The notes under the pieces are model-generated. The model saw only the letters and a program-made list of their open reading frames with translations, made no database searches and was not told the origin of the DNA. The position numbers and the translations under genes are program-made. A stretch of 37,088 nucleotides of DNA, from assembly GCA_019244955.1 (NCBI GenBank), contig JAFASC010000193.1:1-37088 (forward strand). Direction: 5' to 3'. Origin of the DNA: Methylobacteriaceae bacterium (lineage in GTDB: Bacteria > Pseudomonadota > Alphaproteobacteria > Rhizobiales > Beijerinckiaceae). This document shows, piece after piece, positions 17,824 through 26,245 of this stretch (position 1 is the first letter of the stretch; each line of letters opens with the position of its first letter).

Positions 17824-19809
17824 CTATTCCGCCGCTGCGCGCATTCCCTCCGCCCGCTCCCGCCGCACATCCGGCGGTGTTGCCTCCTCCGTCAACGCCC
17901 GCAGCGCCTCGTCAAAACTCATCGACGTCTGCGCCTGCGAGCCGAGGCGCCGGATCGACACGGTACGCTCTGCCGCCTCCTTACGGCCGACGACGAGCAG
18001 CACGGGAATCTTCGCCAGAGAATGCTCGCGCACTTTATAAGTGATCTTCTCGTTGGTCAGATCGCCCTCGACCCGCAGCCCCTGTTTGCGCGCCGCCGCA
18101 ATCATCTCCCGCGCATAATCGTCGGCCTCCTGCGTGATCGTGCAGACGACCGCCTGCACCGGTGAGAGCCAGAGCGGCAGATGGCCGGCGAAATGTTCGA
18201 TCAGAATGCCGATGAAGCGCTCCATCGAGCCGCAGATCGCGCGATGGATCATCACCGGCACCGTCTTCTCGCTGTTCGGCGCGATGTAGAAGGCGCCGAA
18301 GCGTTCCGGCAGGTTGAAGTCGACCTGCGTCGTGCCGCATTGCCATTCGCGGCCGATCGCATCGCGCAGCACGTACTCGAATTTCGGCCCGTAGAACGCG
18401 CCCTCGCCGGGATTTATCGACGTCGTCACGATATTGCCGTGTCGCGCCTTAATCTCGTCGAGCACACGGCGCATCACCGCTTCGGCGTGATCCCACATCG
18501 CGTCGGTGCCGACGCGCTTGTCCGGCCGCGTCGACAGTTTCACGACGATGCGGTCGAAGCCGAAATCGTTGTACACCGAGAGAATGAGATCGTTGATCTT
18601 CATGCACTCCTCGGCAAGCTGATCCTCGGTGCAGAAGATGTGCGCGTCGTCTTGGGTGAATGCGCGCACGCGCATGATGCCGTGGATGGCGCCCGACGGC
18701 TCGTAGCGGTGCACGAGACCGAATTCTGCCATGCGCAACGGCAATTCGCGATAGGAGCGCAGGCCGTGTTTGAAAATCAGGACATGACCGGGACAGTTCA
18801 TCGGCTTTAGCGCGAACGTGCGCTCGTCATCGGGATCGTCGCCCGCCGGCTTCACCATGAACATGTTGTCGCGATACCAGCCCCAATGGCCCGACGTTTC
18901 CCATAACGCTGTGTCGAGCACTTGCGGCGCGTTGACCTCTTGGTAATCGCCGGCGAGGCGGCGGCGCATATAGGCGATCAACGTCTGGAACAGCGTCCAG
19001 CCCTTCGGATGCCAGAAGACCGTGCCCGGCCCCTCTTCCTGAAAATGGAAGAGGTCCATCTCGCGACCCAAGCGGCGATGATCGCGGCGCTCGGCCTCTT
19101 CGAGCTGCTTTAAATACGCGTCGAGCTCTTCCTGGCGCGCAAACGCCGTCGCGTATATGCGCGACAGCATCGGATTGTTGGAATCGCCGCGCCAGTAGGC
19201 GCCGGCCACCTTCATCAGCTTGAACGCGCTGCCGATCTTGCCGGTCGACGTCATGTGCGGACCGCGGCAGAGATCGAGCCAGTCGCCCTGCTTATAGATT
19301 TTCAGATCCTGGTCGGGCGGGATTGCGTCGACGAGCTCGACCTTGAACGCTTCGCCATGCGTCTCGAACCAGTTGCGCGCTTGTTCGCGCGACCACACTT
19401 CTTTGGTGAACGGCTTGTCGCGCGCGATGATCTCGCGCATGCGCTTTTCGATTGCCGGAAAATCCTCCGGCGTGAACGGCGCGTTGCGAAAGAAATCGTA
19501 ATAGAAGCCGTTCTCGATGACCGGCCCGATCGTCACCTGCGTCCCGGGAAAAAGCCCCTGCACCGCCTCCGCCATGACATGCGCGGCATCGTGGCGGATT
19601 AGTTCGAGCGCCCGCGGGTCGTCGCGTGAGATGAACTCGATTTTGGCGTCGCGGTCGATCGCGTCCGCGAGATCGGCGAGCGCCCCGTCGCGGACCATGG
19701 CGACCGTGCGCCTGGCGAGGGAGGGCGAGATCGATTTCGCGATGTCGAGGCCGGAAATGCCGGGCTCGTACGCGCGCGAAGCGCCATCGGGAAAGGTGAT
19801 GTTGATCAT
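17824..19809 (-). CDS. thrS: Threonyl-tRNA synthetase
   Basis: [28 protein letters not shown] (TGS), [94 protein letters not shown]. Confidence 0.98.
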   Translation of the reverse strand: MINITFPDGASRAYEPGISGLDIAKSISPSLARRTVAMVRDGALADLADAIDRDAKIEFISRDDPRALELIRHDAAHVMAEAVQGLFPGTQVTIGPVIENGFYYDFFRNAPFTPEDFPAIEKRMREIIARDKPFTKEVWSREQARNWFETHGEAFKVELVDAIPPDQDLKIYKQGDWLDLCRGPHMTSTGKIGSAFKLMKVAGAYWRGDSNNPMLSRIYATAFARQEELDAYLKQLEEAERRDHRRLGREMDLFHFQEEGPGTVFWHPKGWTLFQTLIAYMRRRLAGDYQEVNAPQVLDTALWETSGHWGWYRDNMFMVKPAGDDPDDERTFALKPMNCPGHVLIFKHGLRSYRELPLRMAEFGLVHRYEPSGAIHGIMRVRAFTQDDAHIFCTEDQLAEECMKINDLILSVYNDFGFDRIVVKLSTRPDKRVGTDAMWDHAEAVMRRVLDEIKARHGNIVTTSINPGEGAFYGPKFEYVLRDAIGREWQCGTTQVDFNLPERFGAFYIAPNSEKTVPVMIHRAICGSMERFIGILIEHFAGHLPLWLSPVQAVVCTITQEADDYAREMIAAARKQGLRVEGDLTNEKITYKVREHSLAKIPVLLVVGRKEAAERTVSIRRLGSQAQTSMSFDEALRALTEEATPPDVRRERAEGMRAAAE

Positions 19810-19910
19810 GTCTTGCTCCAGCTCACTCGCCGAAACCAGCCGGCGTAAGGGAAGCGTTGGGTTTTAGGGAGGAGCGTGGGCGAGCGCAAGGTCGGACGCG
19901 TGCGGCCATC

Positions 19911-20393
19911 TCAGGGCCCGGGCGGCGTCTTACGTGCAAGCTCGTCGATTTCGCCGAGCTGAAGCTCCAGGGCGCCCTCCACGAAACGGAGGATCGCCGT
20001 CAGTTCAGCGTGTGTAAAGCTCGCCAGAAACCTCGTTCCTTTAGCCGCGATCGGACCGTAATATTGCGCGGTCAGCCGTTCAGCCATCGGGGTCATCGAG
20101 ATGAGCACCTGACGGCGATCGTGTTTGTCGGCTGTACGGCGAACGAGCTTGCGCGCTTCGAGGCGGTCCACGAGCGTAGTGATGGCCGCGCGAGTGAGTC
20201 GCGTCGCCTCCGCGATGTGACGAGCGGGGTGCGGACCCTGCGTCAGCAATGCGAGGCACTGCCGTTCGCTTGTGGAGAGGTGGAGCCGCTCGCCGATGGC
20301 TTCATCGAAGCGCGCCGTCGCATCCTGCCACCGCGAAATCGCTGTACCGATCCGCTGAATGAGCTCTGACGGGGAGAGGCTTGACACGACCAT
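19911..20393 (-). CDS. MarR family transcriptional regulator
   Basis: RQCLALLTQGPHPARHIAEATRLTRAAITTLVDRLEARKLVRRTADKHDRRQVLISMTPMAERL. Confidence 0.93.
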   Translation of the reverse strand: MVVSSLSPSELIQRIGTAISRWQDATARFDEAIGERLHLSTSERQCLALLTQGPHPARHIAEATRLTRAAITTLVDRLEARKLVRRTADKHDRRQVLISMTPMAERLTAQYYGPIAAKGTRFLASFTHAELTAILRFVEGALELQLGEIDELARKTPPGP

Positions 20394-20444
20394 TTGATTA
20401 GATTATCGAACTATCTGAGATTCGAATTTACTCGGAAATGACGC

Positions 20445-21674
20445 ATGAAGGAAGTGGACTTTCGCCGCGCCACCGCCGCTGCCCCGATCGGAATTGTCGG
20501 AGCAGGCATTGCAGGGTTGGTCCTCGCGCTGCAGCTCAAAGGGCTTGGCCTGCCGTCGATCGTGTTCGAGGCGCGCAGCCGAGATTCCGTCATCCACGAA
20601 GGCGCCTTCCTGACGCTGGCACCGAACGCGATCAACGGACTTCGCGCCGTCGGTCTCGACGCGCGGATTGCAGCGGCGGCCATCGTCAGCCGCGGCATGG
20701 AGTTTCTTGATGAGCGAGGCATACGCCTCGGATTTGCCGACCAAAGTTATCATGCCGAGGAATTCGGCGCCCCGAGCGTGACGATCGCTCGCGGTGTATT
20801 GATGCGGCTCCTCCTCACCGCCTGCGAGCAGGCCGGCATCGACGTGCATTTCGACTCCGCTATCGAGGAGCTGGTTGATGTTGGCGAGCACGTCCAACTC
20901 GTCGCCGGCGGGAACATTAAGAAGGTCGTCTGGGTTGCGGCCTGCGATGGTCTGGGGTCACAAACTCGGCGGCGTATTTTCCCGGATTTTCCGACACCGC
21001 GTTTTACCGGCCTCATCGGCACCGGCGGCATCGCAATGATCGACGCCGTGGGCTCCACGGATGGTGTTATGCGCATGGTGTTCGGCCATGTCGGCTTCTT
21101 TGGCTATTTGAAGCGCGGGGATGGACCCGTCTATTGGTTTAATTCCTTCCCCGCGGAGCATCCCAATTCTTCCGGTTCCACCATTGCGCGGTTGCGCGCA
21201 TTGCATCGCGCCGACCCCAGTTTCGTACAGGCGATCCTCGCCGGGATCCCGGAGCCCGTACGTGATTATCCGCTGTTCGACATGCCGGTCCTGCCAATAT
21301 GGCATCGCGACAAGGTCGTGCTCGTCGGCGATGCGGCTCATGCCGTCGGGCCGCATGCCGGGCAAGGCGCGGCGATGGCGATTGAGGACGCAGTGACGCT
21401 CGCCGCCTGCATGCGCGCGACCAGCAGCCTGGAGGCGGGCTTTAGGCGATTCGAAGCGCTGCGCCGGCCCCGTGTGGAGACCGTGGCGAAAGTGACGGCA
21501 CGCAATCGTCAGCAAAAGCGGGCTGCTACGCGAGTTGAGCGATGGCTGAGACGGCTAATTCTGCCGCACGTCCTGCCAGCAGGCATCAAATCGATCGACG
21601 CGCTCTGCGCATATCGTGTAGAATTAGATCCATGTCTTGCAATGCCGGCGAGCCACTCGCGCATTGCGGCGTGA
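20445..21674 (+). CDS. FAD-dependent monooxygenase (aromatic hydroxylase, salicylate/3-hydroxybenzoate hydroxylase-like)
   Basis: PIGIVGAGIAGLVLALQLKGLGLPSIVFEAR dinucleotide fold; VVLVGDAAHAVGPHAGQGAAMAIEDAVTLA. Confidence 0.92.
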   Translation: MKEVDFRRATAAAPIGIVGAGIAGLVLALQLKGLGLPSIVFEARSRDSVIHEGAFLTLAPNAINGLRAVGLDARIAAAAIVSRGMEFLDERGIRLGFADQSYHAEEFGAPSVTIARGVLMRLLLTACEQAGIDVHFDSAIEELVDVGEHVQLVAGGNIKKVVWVAACDGLGSQTRRRIFPDFPTPRFTGLIGTGGIAMIDAVGSTDGVMRMVFGHVGFFGYLKRGDGPVYWFNSFPAEHPNSSGSTIARLRALHRADPSFVQAILAGIPEPVRDYPLFDMPVLPIWHRDKVVLVGDAAHAVGPHAGQGAAMAIEDAVTLAACMRATSSLEAGFRRFEALRRPRVETVAKVTARNRQQKRAATRVERWLRRLILPHVLPAGIKSIDALCAYRVELDPCLAMPASHSRIAA

Positions 21675-21681
21675 CGTCAGG

Positions 21682-22455
21682 TCATTCGCCCCTCGCCGGC
21701 TCCATGCCGCTCCGGCGGATCGCCTCTGCCGCTTCCGGTGCCGACAAGAACTTGATCAAAGCTTCTCCCGCCGCGCGTTCCTTCGCGCCCGTGGCGAGAC
21801 CCGCCGTGAACGTCGTCGCCTTCTGGATGTTTGCCGGAATCGGCCCCAAGAGATCGACGCCCTTCACGGGTTTGAGCTCACTCATTTGCTGGAACCCGAT
21901 CTCGGCATCCCCGCGTGCCACCACCTCGCCCACCGGATCGGCAGGGATCATGCGGCTCTTCGCGCGGACCGCATCGCTGACGCCGAGGCGGTCGTATAGC
22001 ACCGTCGAAATGTAGACGCCGCTGGCGCTGTCGGAATAAGCAATCGACTTTGCGTTCTCGAGCGCGCGCTTGAACGCATCTACGGTGGAAATGTCGGGAT
22101 GCGGTGCACCGGCGCGCACGACAGCCCCGATCAGCGCTTTTGCGAGATCGGTCTCGCTGACGAGCTTGCCTTCGGCGGCAAGCTTGTCCAGCGCCTCGCG
22201 CACGCCGATCACGACATCGACCGGCTCGCCGCGCGCGATGCGGTTCGGCACCGCCTGCGGCGTCGCACCCATCGACGGCCCCCACGCATTGATCACGTGA
22301 TGGCCGGTCTTTTGCTCGAAGTCACGTACCAGTTCGAGATAGGCCGCCTTGAAACCCGCTGACGACATCACATGAATGTCGGCCGCCAGCGCGGCGAGGG
22401 GCACCAAGACGACAAAGGCGGCAGAAAACCCGGCAATGATGCGCTTTAGCTTCAT
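21682..22455 (-). CDS. Periplasmic substrate-binding protein, ModA-like
   Basis: Signal peptide, then DIHVMSSAGFKAAYLELVRDFEQKTGHHVINAWGPSMG...RGEPVDVVIGVREALDKLAAEGKL...SDSASGVYISTVLYDRLG. Confidence 0.8.
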   Translation of the reverse strand: MKLKRIIAGFSAAFVVLVPLAALAADIHVMSSAGFKAAYLELVRDFEQKTGHHVINAWGPSMGATPQAVPNRIARGEPVDVVIGVREALDKLAAEGKLVSETDLAKALIGAVVRAGAPHPDISTVDAFKRALENAKSIAYSDSASGVYISTVLYDRLGVSDAVRAKSRMIPADPVGEVVARGDAEIGFQQMSELKPVKGVDLLGPIPANIQKATTFTAGLATGAKERAAGEALIKFLSAPEAAEAIRRSGMEPARGE

Positions 22456-22479
22456 GTCACGTCCTTCCGCCGGGCGTTC

Positions 22480-22998
22480 TTATTCGATGATCCCGCAGGC
22501 TATTCGGCCGCCGGCGTCACCGGTTGGATCGGTCTTATAGTCGTCTTTGCCGGCGTGAATGATGAGCGCGAGCCCGTTCGCGTCGTTCGGACCCTTGCCT
22601 TTCTCCAGAGTGATTGCGCTGTTTACGACATCGACCGCGAGGGTTCCGCTTGCAGGTATGTGCAAGTTCGGCATGTCGCCGGCGTGCTGGCCTTCAGGCG
22701 CCATCATACCGTGTTTCTTGTTCCCCGGATTGAAATGACCTCCCGCCGAGGTGAATGGCGGCTCGCATTTGCCGACAGCGTGAACATGGAAGGCGTGGTC
22801 GCCAGGGGGAAGCCCGTTCACAGCGAGCGAGATCAGCACCCCGCCCGTCGCGGCCTGCGTCAGTTGGGCGGTGCCGACGTCTTTCCCGTCCGCGTTTCTA
22901 AGAGTCGCCTTGGCGGTTTGCGCGACCGCCGACGGAGCCGTGACGCCGGCGAGTGCGCCGGCAAGTCCAGCTATCGCCACGAAGGAAAAGACATGCAT
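22480..22998 (-). CDS. sodC: Cu/Zn superoxide dismutase, periplasmic
   Basis: PPGDHAFHVHAVGKCEPPFTSAGGHFNPGNKKHG...HAGDMPNLHI...IIHAGKDDYKTDPTGDAGGRIACGII. Confidence 0.97.
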   Translation of the reverse strand: MHVFSFVAIAGLAGALAGVTAPSAVAQTAKATLRNADGKDVGTAQLTQAATGGVLISLAVNGLPPGDHAFHVHAVGKCEPPFTSAGGHFNPGNKKHGMMAPEGQHAGDMPNLHIPASGTLAVDVVNSAITLEKGKGPNDANGLALIIHAGKDDYKTDPTGDAGGRIACGIIE

Positions 22999-23055
22999 GC
23001 TGGTCTCCCTAAATGCTGGGCTGGCAGCCTATCTCTGATCCGTCCCGATTGCCAG

Positions 23056-23071
23056 AATTGCCGTGGCAATT
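23056..23071. promoter_or_regulatory. Palindromic element between divergent sodC and MFP-like gene
   Basis: AATTGCC-GT-GGCAATT, exact 7-bp arms; an extra ATTGCC half-site lies just upstream at 23048-23053. Confidence 0.45.
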
Positions 23072-23108
23072 ATGATCACTCGAAAGAGCGGGCAAAAAAG
23101 GCTCGGCG

Positions 23109-23816
23109 ATGCCGGTTCGGACTATTCTGAGGTTTGCGGCGGCACTTGCGATGCCAATGCTGGTGCCCACCTTGGCAATCGGACAAACATCCTCCCGTGT
23201 CGCGTCGCCCGCAACCATCATGCAGCTCGGAATTGCTGCAACGGGGGTGATCGAGAAGATCTTTGTGCGCGATGGCGATTATGTCGATGCGGGCCAGCTG
23301 CTCGTGACGCTCGATTGCCGGCCACTGCAGGCGGAGATCAAAGTGCGCGGCGCCAATCTGACCGCCGCGCAAGCGGCTTTCGAGCGCGCCCGCAACGGCC
23401 CGCGGCCGGACGAGATCGCCATCGGAGAAGCCAATGTCGGGGTCGCCCGTGCACGATCGGAAGAGGCGCAGGCGGCTTACGATCGCGCCCAGGAGCTGCA
23501 CGAGGGCATCACGATCAGCCGCGCCAACCTGTTGCAGGCGCGACGCGACGCGCGCATTGCCGCCGCGCAGCTCGAAGACCAGAAGCGGCGGCTCGATCTC
23601 TTGCATGCCGGCACACGCGTCGAGGACATTTCCGAGGCGGCGGCCAAACGCGATGTGGCGGCCGGTCTTGTTGATGAAGCAAGGGCGCTGTTCGATCAGT
23701 GTTTCCTGCGCGCGCCGGCGGCCGGGAGCGTCAAACTGCTGGCGACGCCGGGCCAGTTCGTCTCCACTAATGTGCCGGTGACTTTGGTGCAGCTGACTCC
23801 GAAGGAGCGCGAGTAA
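23109..23816 (+). CDS. Short HlyD/membrane-fusion-like periplasmic protein (lipoyl plus hairpin only)
   Basis: Signal peptide; IEKIFVRDGDYVDAGQLLVTLDCRPLQAEIKVRGANLTAAQAAFERARNG, alpha-hairpin, FLRAPAAGSVKLLATPGQFVSTNVPVTLVQL then stop. Confidence 0.8.
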   Translation: MPVRTILRFAAALAMPMLVPTLAIGQTSSRVASPATIMQLGIAATGVIEKIFVRDGDYVDAGQLLVTLDCRPLQAEIKVRGANLTAAQAAFERARNGPRPDEIAIGEANVGVARARSEEAQAAYDRAQELHEGITISRANLLQARRDARIAAAQLEDQKRRLDLLHAGTRVEDISEAAAKRDVAAGLVDEARALFDQCFLRAPAAGSVKLLATPGQFVSTNVPVTLVQLTPKERE

Positions 23817-23837
23817 GCGGCTAAGCTTCGCGCAAGG

Positions 23838-23852
23838 TTAACAGGGCATTAA
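23838..23852. promoter_or_regulatory. CtrA-type box TTAA-N7-TTAA
   Basis: gg-TTAA-cagggca-TTAA-cc, exact match to the full CtrA consensus spacing. Confidence 0.55.
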
Positions 23853-23894
23853 CCATTCTCTCGGACCATCTTTGCGTCCGCGGAGAATGCCTTT

Positions 23895-24071
23895 ATGCGC
23901 CGAGCCTGCAAGCACGTTCGTTCTCCGACGAGTCTGATCGCGCAAGAACTTCGCACGATCTACGTGCCGCAGATCGGGCTTCCGTTCGAGATGGAGGCTG
24001 CCCTCAAAGCGATCGAGCTGCTGGCGCCGCGCCCAGCACCGATCGTTGAGGCTGAGAAGAAGGTCGCCTGA
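23895..24071 (+). CDS. 58-aa ORF of unknown function (not in ORF track)
   Basis: ATG at 23895 with GGAG about 9 nt upstream; MRRACKHVRSPTSLIAQELRTIYVPQIGLPFEMEAALKAIELLAPRPAPIVEAEKKVA*; preceded by the CtrA-type box. Confidence 0.55.
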   Translation: MRRACKHVRSPTSLIAQELRTIYVPQIGLPFEMEAALKAIELLAPRPAPIVEAEKKVA

Positions 24072-24107
24072 AGCTCTGTAGGGTCGACGACGAAGCAAAA
24101 CCGAGCA

Positions 24108-25067
24108 CTACCCCGCTTTTCTTTGTCGCGTGCTCGTCTTCGCCGGGGGCGCCTTCGCCGCTGGCTTTGTGGCCTGCGCCTTCCCCGCACCCTTTCCGGC
24201 GATCGGCAGCAGCATTTCGCGCTGCCCTTCCACCTTCTTCTTCGGCTTCTTCGCCTTGCTGGCCGCCGCGGCCGGCGCTTTCGAGTCCTCCACGGCCAAA
24301 CTCTTTTTCAACGCATCCATCAAGCTGACGACATTCGTCGCAGGTGCCGCCGGTTTTGCGAGCTCTGCGGGCATGCCCGCCTGCTTGCGTCGTAGCATCT
24401 CGACGACTGCATCTTCATAGCGGTCGTGGAAGTTTTCCGGCTCGAATTCGCCTGCCTTTGTCTCAAGAATATGTTCAGCGAGCGCCAGCATGTCTTTGGC
24501 GATCTTCATGTCCTGGATTCCCGAAAACAAATCCGAGGTGTCGCGCACCTCGTAGGCGTAGCGCAGGGTCGTGCCCATAAGGCCCTTGTCCCAGGGCTGC
24601 AGCATGATCACGCGCTCGCGCTTTGCCAGCACGACGCGGCCTAGCGCCACCATGTCCTTGCCGCGCATGGCGTCGCGGATGACGGTGAACGCCTCCTGCC
24701 CGACGCGGTCGTCCGGCACGAGATAATAGGGACTGTCGAGATAGCGCTCGTCCATTTGCGCGCGCGGCACGAACGAGTCGATCTCGATTGTATGATTGCT
24801 CTCGACAGCGACGGCATCAAGCTCGTCGTCCTCGATGAGGATATACTGGTTCTTGGCAACTTCGTAGCCGCGGCCCTTCTCGCCGGGCTCCACCGGCTCC
24901 CGCGTCACATCGTCGACGAGCTGCTGGCGCAGCCGATTGCCGGTCTTGCGGTTGATCTGCCGGAACGAGACGCGCTCGCTTGAGGATGTCGCGGCATACA
25001 GGGCGATGGGGCAGGAGACGAGGGAGAGCTTGAGGTAGCCCTTCCAATAGGGACGCGGGGGTGCCAC
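24108..25067 (-). CDS. ku: Ku protein, bacterial non-homologous end joining
   Basis: MAPPRPYWKGYLKLSLVSCPIALYAATSSSERVSFRQINRKTGNRLRQQLVD...YLDSPYYLVPDDRVGQEAFTVIRDAM...GTTLRYAYEVRD; Lys/Ala-rich C-terminal tail. Confidence 0.97.
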   Translation of the reverse strand: MAPPRPYWKGYLKLSLVSCPIALYAATSSSERVSFRQINRKTGNRLRQQLVDDVTREPVEPGEKGRGYEVAKNQYILIEDDELDAVAVESNHTIEIDSFVPRAQMDERYLDSPYYLVPDDRVGQEAFTVIRDAMRGKDMVALGRVVLAKRERVIMLQPWDKGLMGTTLRYAYEVRDTSDLFSGIQDMKIAKDMLALAEHILETKAGEFEPENFHDRYEDAVVEMLRRKQAGMPAELAKPAAPATNVVSLMDALKKSLAVEDSKAPAAAASKAKKPKKKVEGQREMLLPIAGKGAGKAQATKPAAKAPPAKTSTRQRKAG

Positions 25068-25133
25068 CGGATACTCCTTGTACGAAACGCGACGGGCGCG
25101 ACTGTGACCAGCGAGAGGATAGAGTCAATCACG

Positions 25134-25148
25134 TTAAACCTGGCTTAA
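25134..25148. promoter_or_regulatory. CtrA-type box TTAA-N7-TTAA upstream of ku, with GANTC site at 25122-25126
   Basis: acg-TTAA-acctggc-TTAA-gc, exact; GAGTC 8 nt away. Confidence 0.55.
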
Positions 25149-25279
25149 GCATGACTGGCCCGGTTCCCGTTGGCCATTGGCCCGCCACGTCGATCACGCA
25201 GTTCGGCCCGAGGTTGTCCCCGTAAGGATCTCTTTACGTGTTCACTGAATACTTACCTCTTGTTGCGGGGACATGGACG

Positions 25280-25456
25280 ATGTCCACTGTCAGTGTACGT
25301 CTGCATAAGAACTTCCAGAAATCGACGGAACCGCCAGCGCGGTCGAACTTGCGCATCGTCAGCAAGGAGCCCTTTTCACCCGTCGCATCGTTCATGCTTG
25401 GAATGACCGCGGGGTTGACCGCCGCTACGGGTCTATTCGTCATCTTCTTTCGCTAA
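25280..25456 (+). CDS. Possible small single-TM protein of unknown function
   Basis: MSTVSVRLHKNFQKSTEPPARSNLRIVSKEPFSPVASFMLGMTAGLTAATGLFVIFFR*; C-terminal hydrophobic segment; GGGGA about 10 nt upstream. The ORF track starts at GTG 25238. Confidence 0.4.
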   Translation: MSTVSVRLHKNFQKSTEPPARSNLRIVSKEPFSPVASFMLGMTAGLTAATGLFVIFFR

Positions 25457-25487
25457 GCAGCATCCGAAGGCGATCGGGGGACGCGCC

Positions 25488-26108
25488 ATGTGGTGGCAGC
25501 AGCACGTCAGCGAGTTTGTGACCTTCTTCCTGGTCATGAACCCGTTCTCGACGTTGCCGGTGTTTCTGTCGCTCGTCGCAACGCTCGAGCCGGCAGGGCA
25601 ACGCAAAATCGCAGTATATGCGGTGTTCGTCGCTTTCGGCGTGCTGGTGTTCTTCATTTTCGCCGGCGCATTTCTGCTGCAAAAGATGAGCGTCCCGATC
25701 CGTGCATTCCAGATCGCAGGCGGCATTCTGCTTTTCCTCGTCGCATTGGATATGATCCGCGGGGAGATCCGCGTCGCTGCGCAAGGTGCAGAGCAGAGCC
25801 ACCTCGCACGTGCGGTATATCCGCTCGCAATCCCAAAGATCGCCGGTCCCGGCGCCATGCTCACCGCCATTCTTCTTACCGATGACGACAGGTTCAATCC
25901 CTTGGGGCAACTTGCCACGGTCGGGGTGCTCGCCGCCGTGCTTTTGATCCAGCTGATCGTGCTCATCGCAGCGATACCAATCTCGCGGCTGATCGGTATG
26001 GCGGGCGCGAGCGTGATTGGCCGCGTCATGGGGATGCTGCTCGCGGCGCTCTCAGTCAGCATGGTGCTCGGTGCGATCGGCGATTGGCTGAACCTGCCGA
26101 AGCTCTAA
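25488..26108 (+). CDS. MarC family integral membrane protein
   Basis: FLVMNPFSTLPVFLSLV...AFQIAGGILLFLVALDMI...YPLAIPKIAGPGAMLTAILL. Confidence 0.93.
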   Translation: MWWQQHVSEFVTFFLVMNPFSTLPVFLSLVATLEPAGQRKIAVYAVFVAFGVLVFFIFAGAFLLQKMSVPIRAFQIAGGILLFLVALDMIRGEIRVAAQGAEQSHLARAVYPLAIPKIAGPGAMLTAILLTDDDRFNPLGQLATVGVLAAVLLIQLIVLIAAIPISRLIGMAGASVIGRVMGMLLAALSVSMVLGAIGDWLNLPKL

Positions 26109-26245
26109 CACCTCCTGGGACGGAGTGATCCGCGGCCAGCCGGTCGGAGCGGGCCGGGCGCGCTGATACCATAGAGGTTTGCCTTCGCCTTCCGGCTTGC
26201 TTAAACGAACGGGCACGCGCCTCACGTATTGCTGCGGACGGGATC

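Noticed and set aside
19810-19910. Possible T-box or leader control of thrS
   Set aside because: No T-box motif or terminator/antiterminator pair recognisable on the minus strand.
26109-26245. Possible Mg2+ riboswitch upstream of mgtE
   Set aside because: No M-box-like conserved sequence or convincing multi-helix fold seen by eye.
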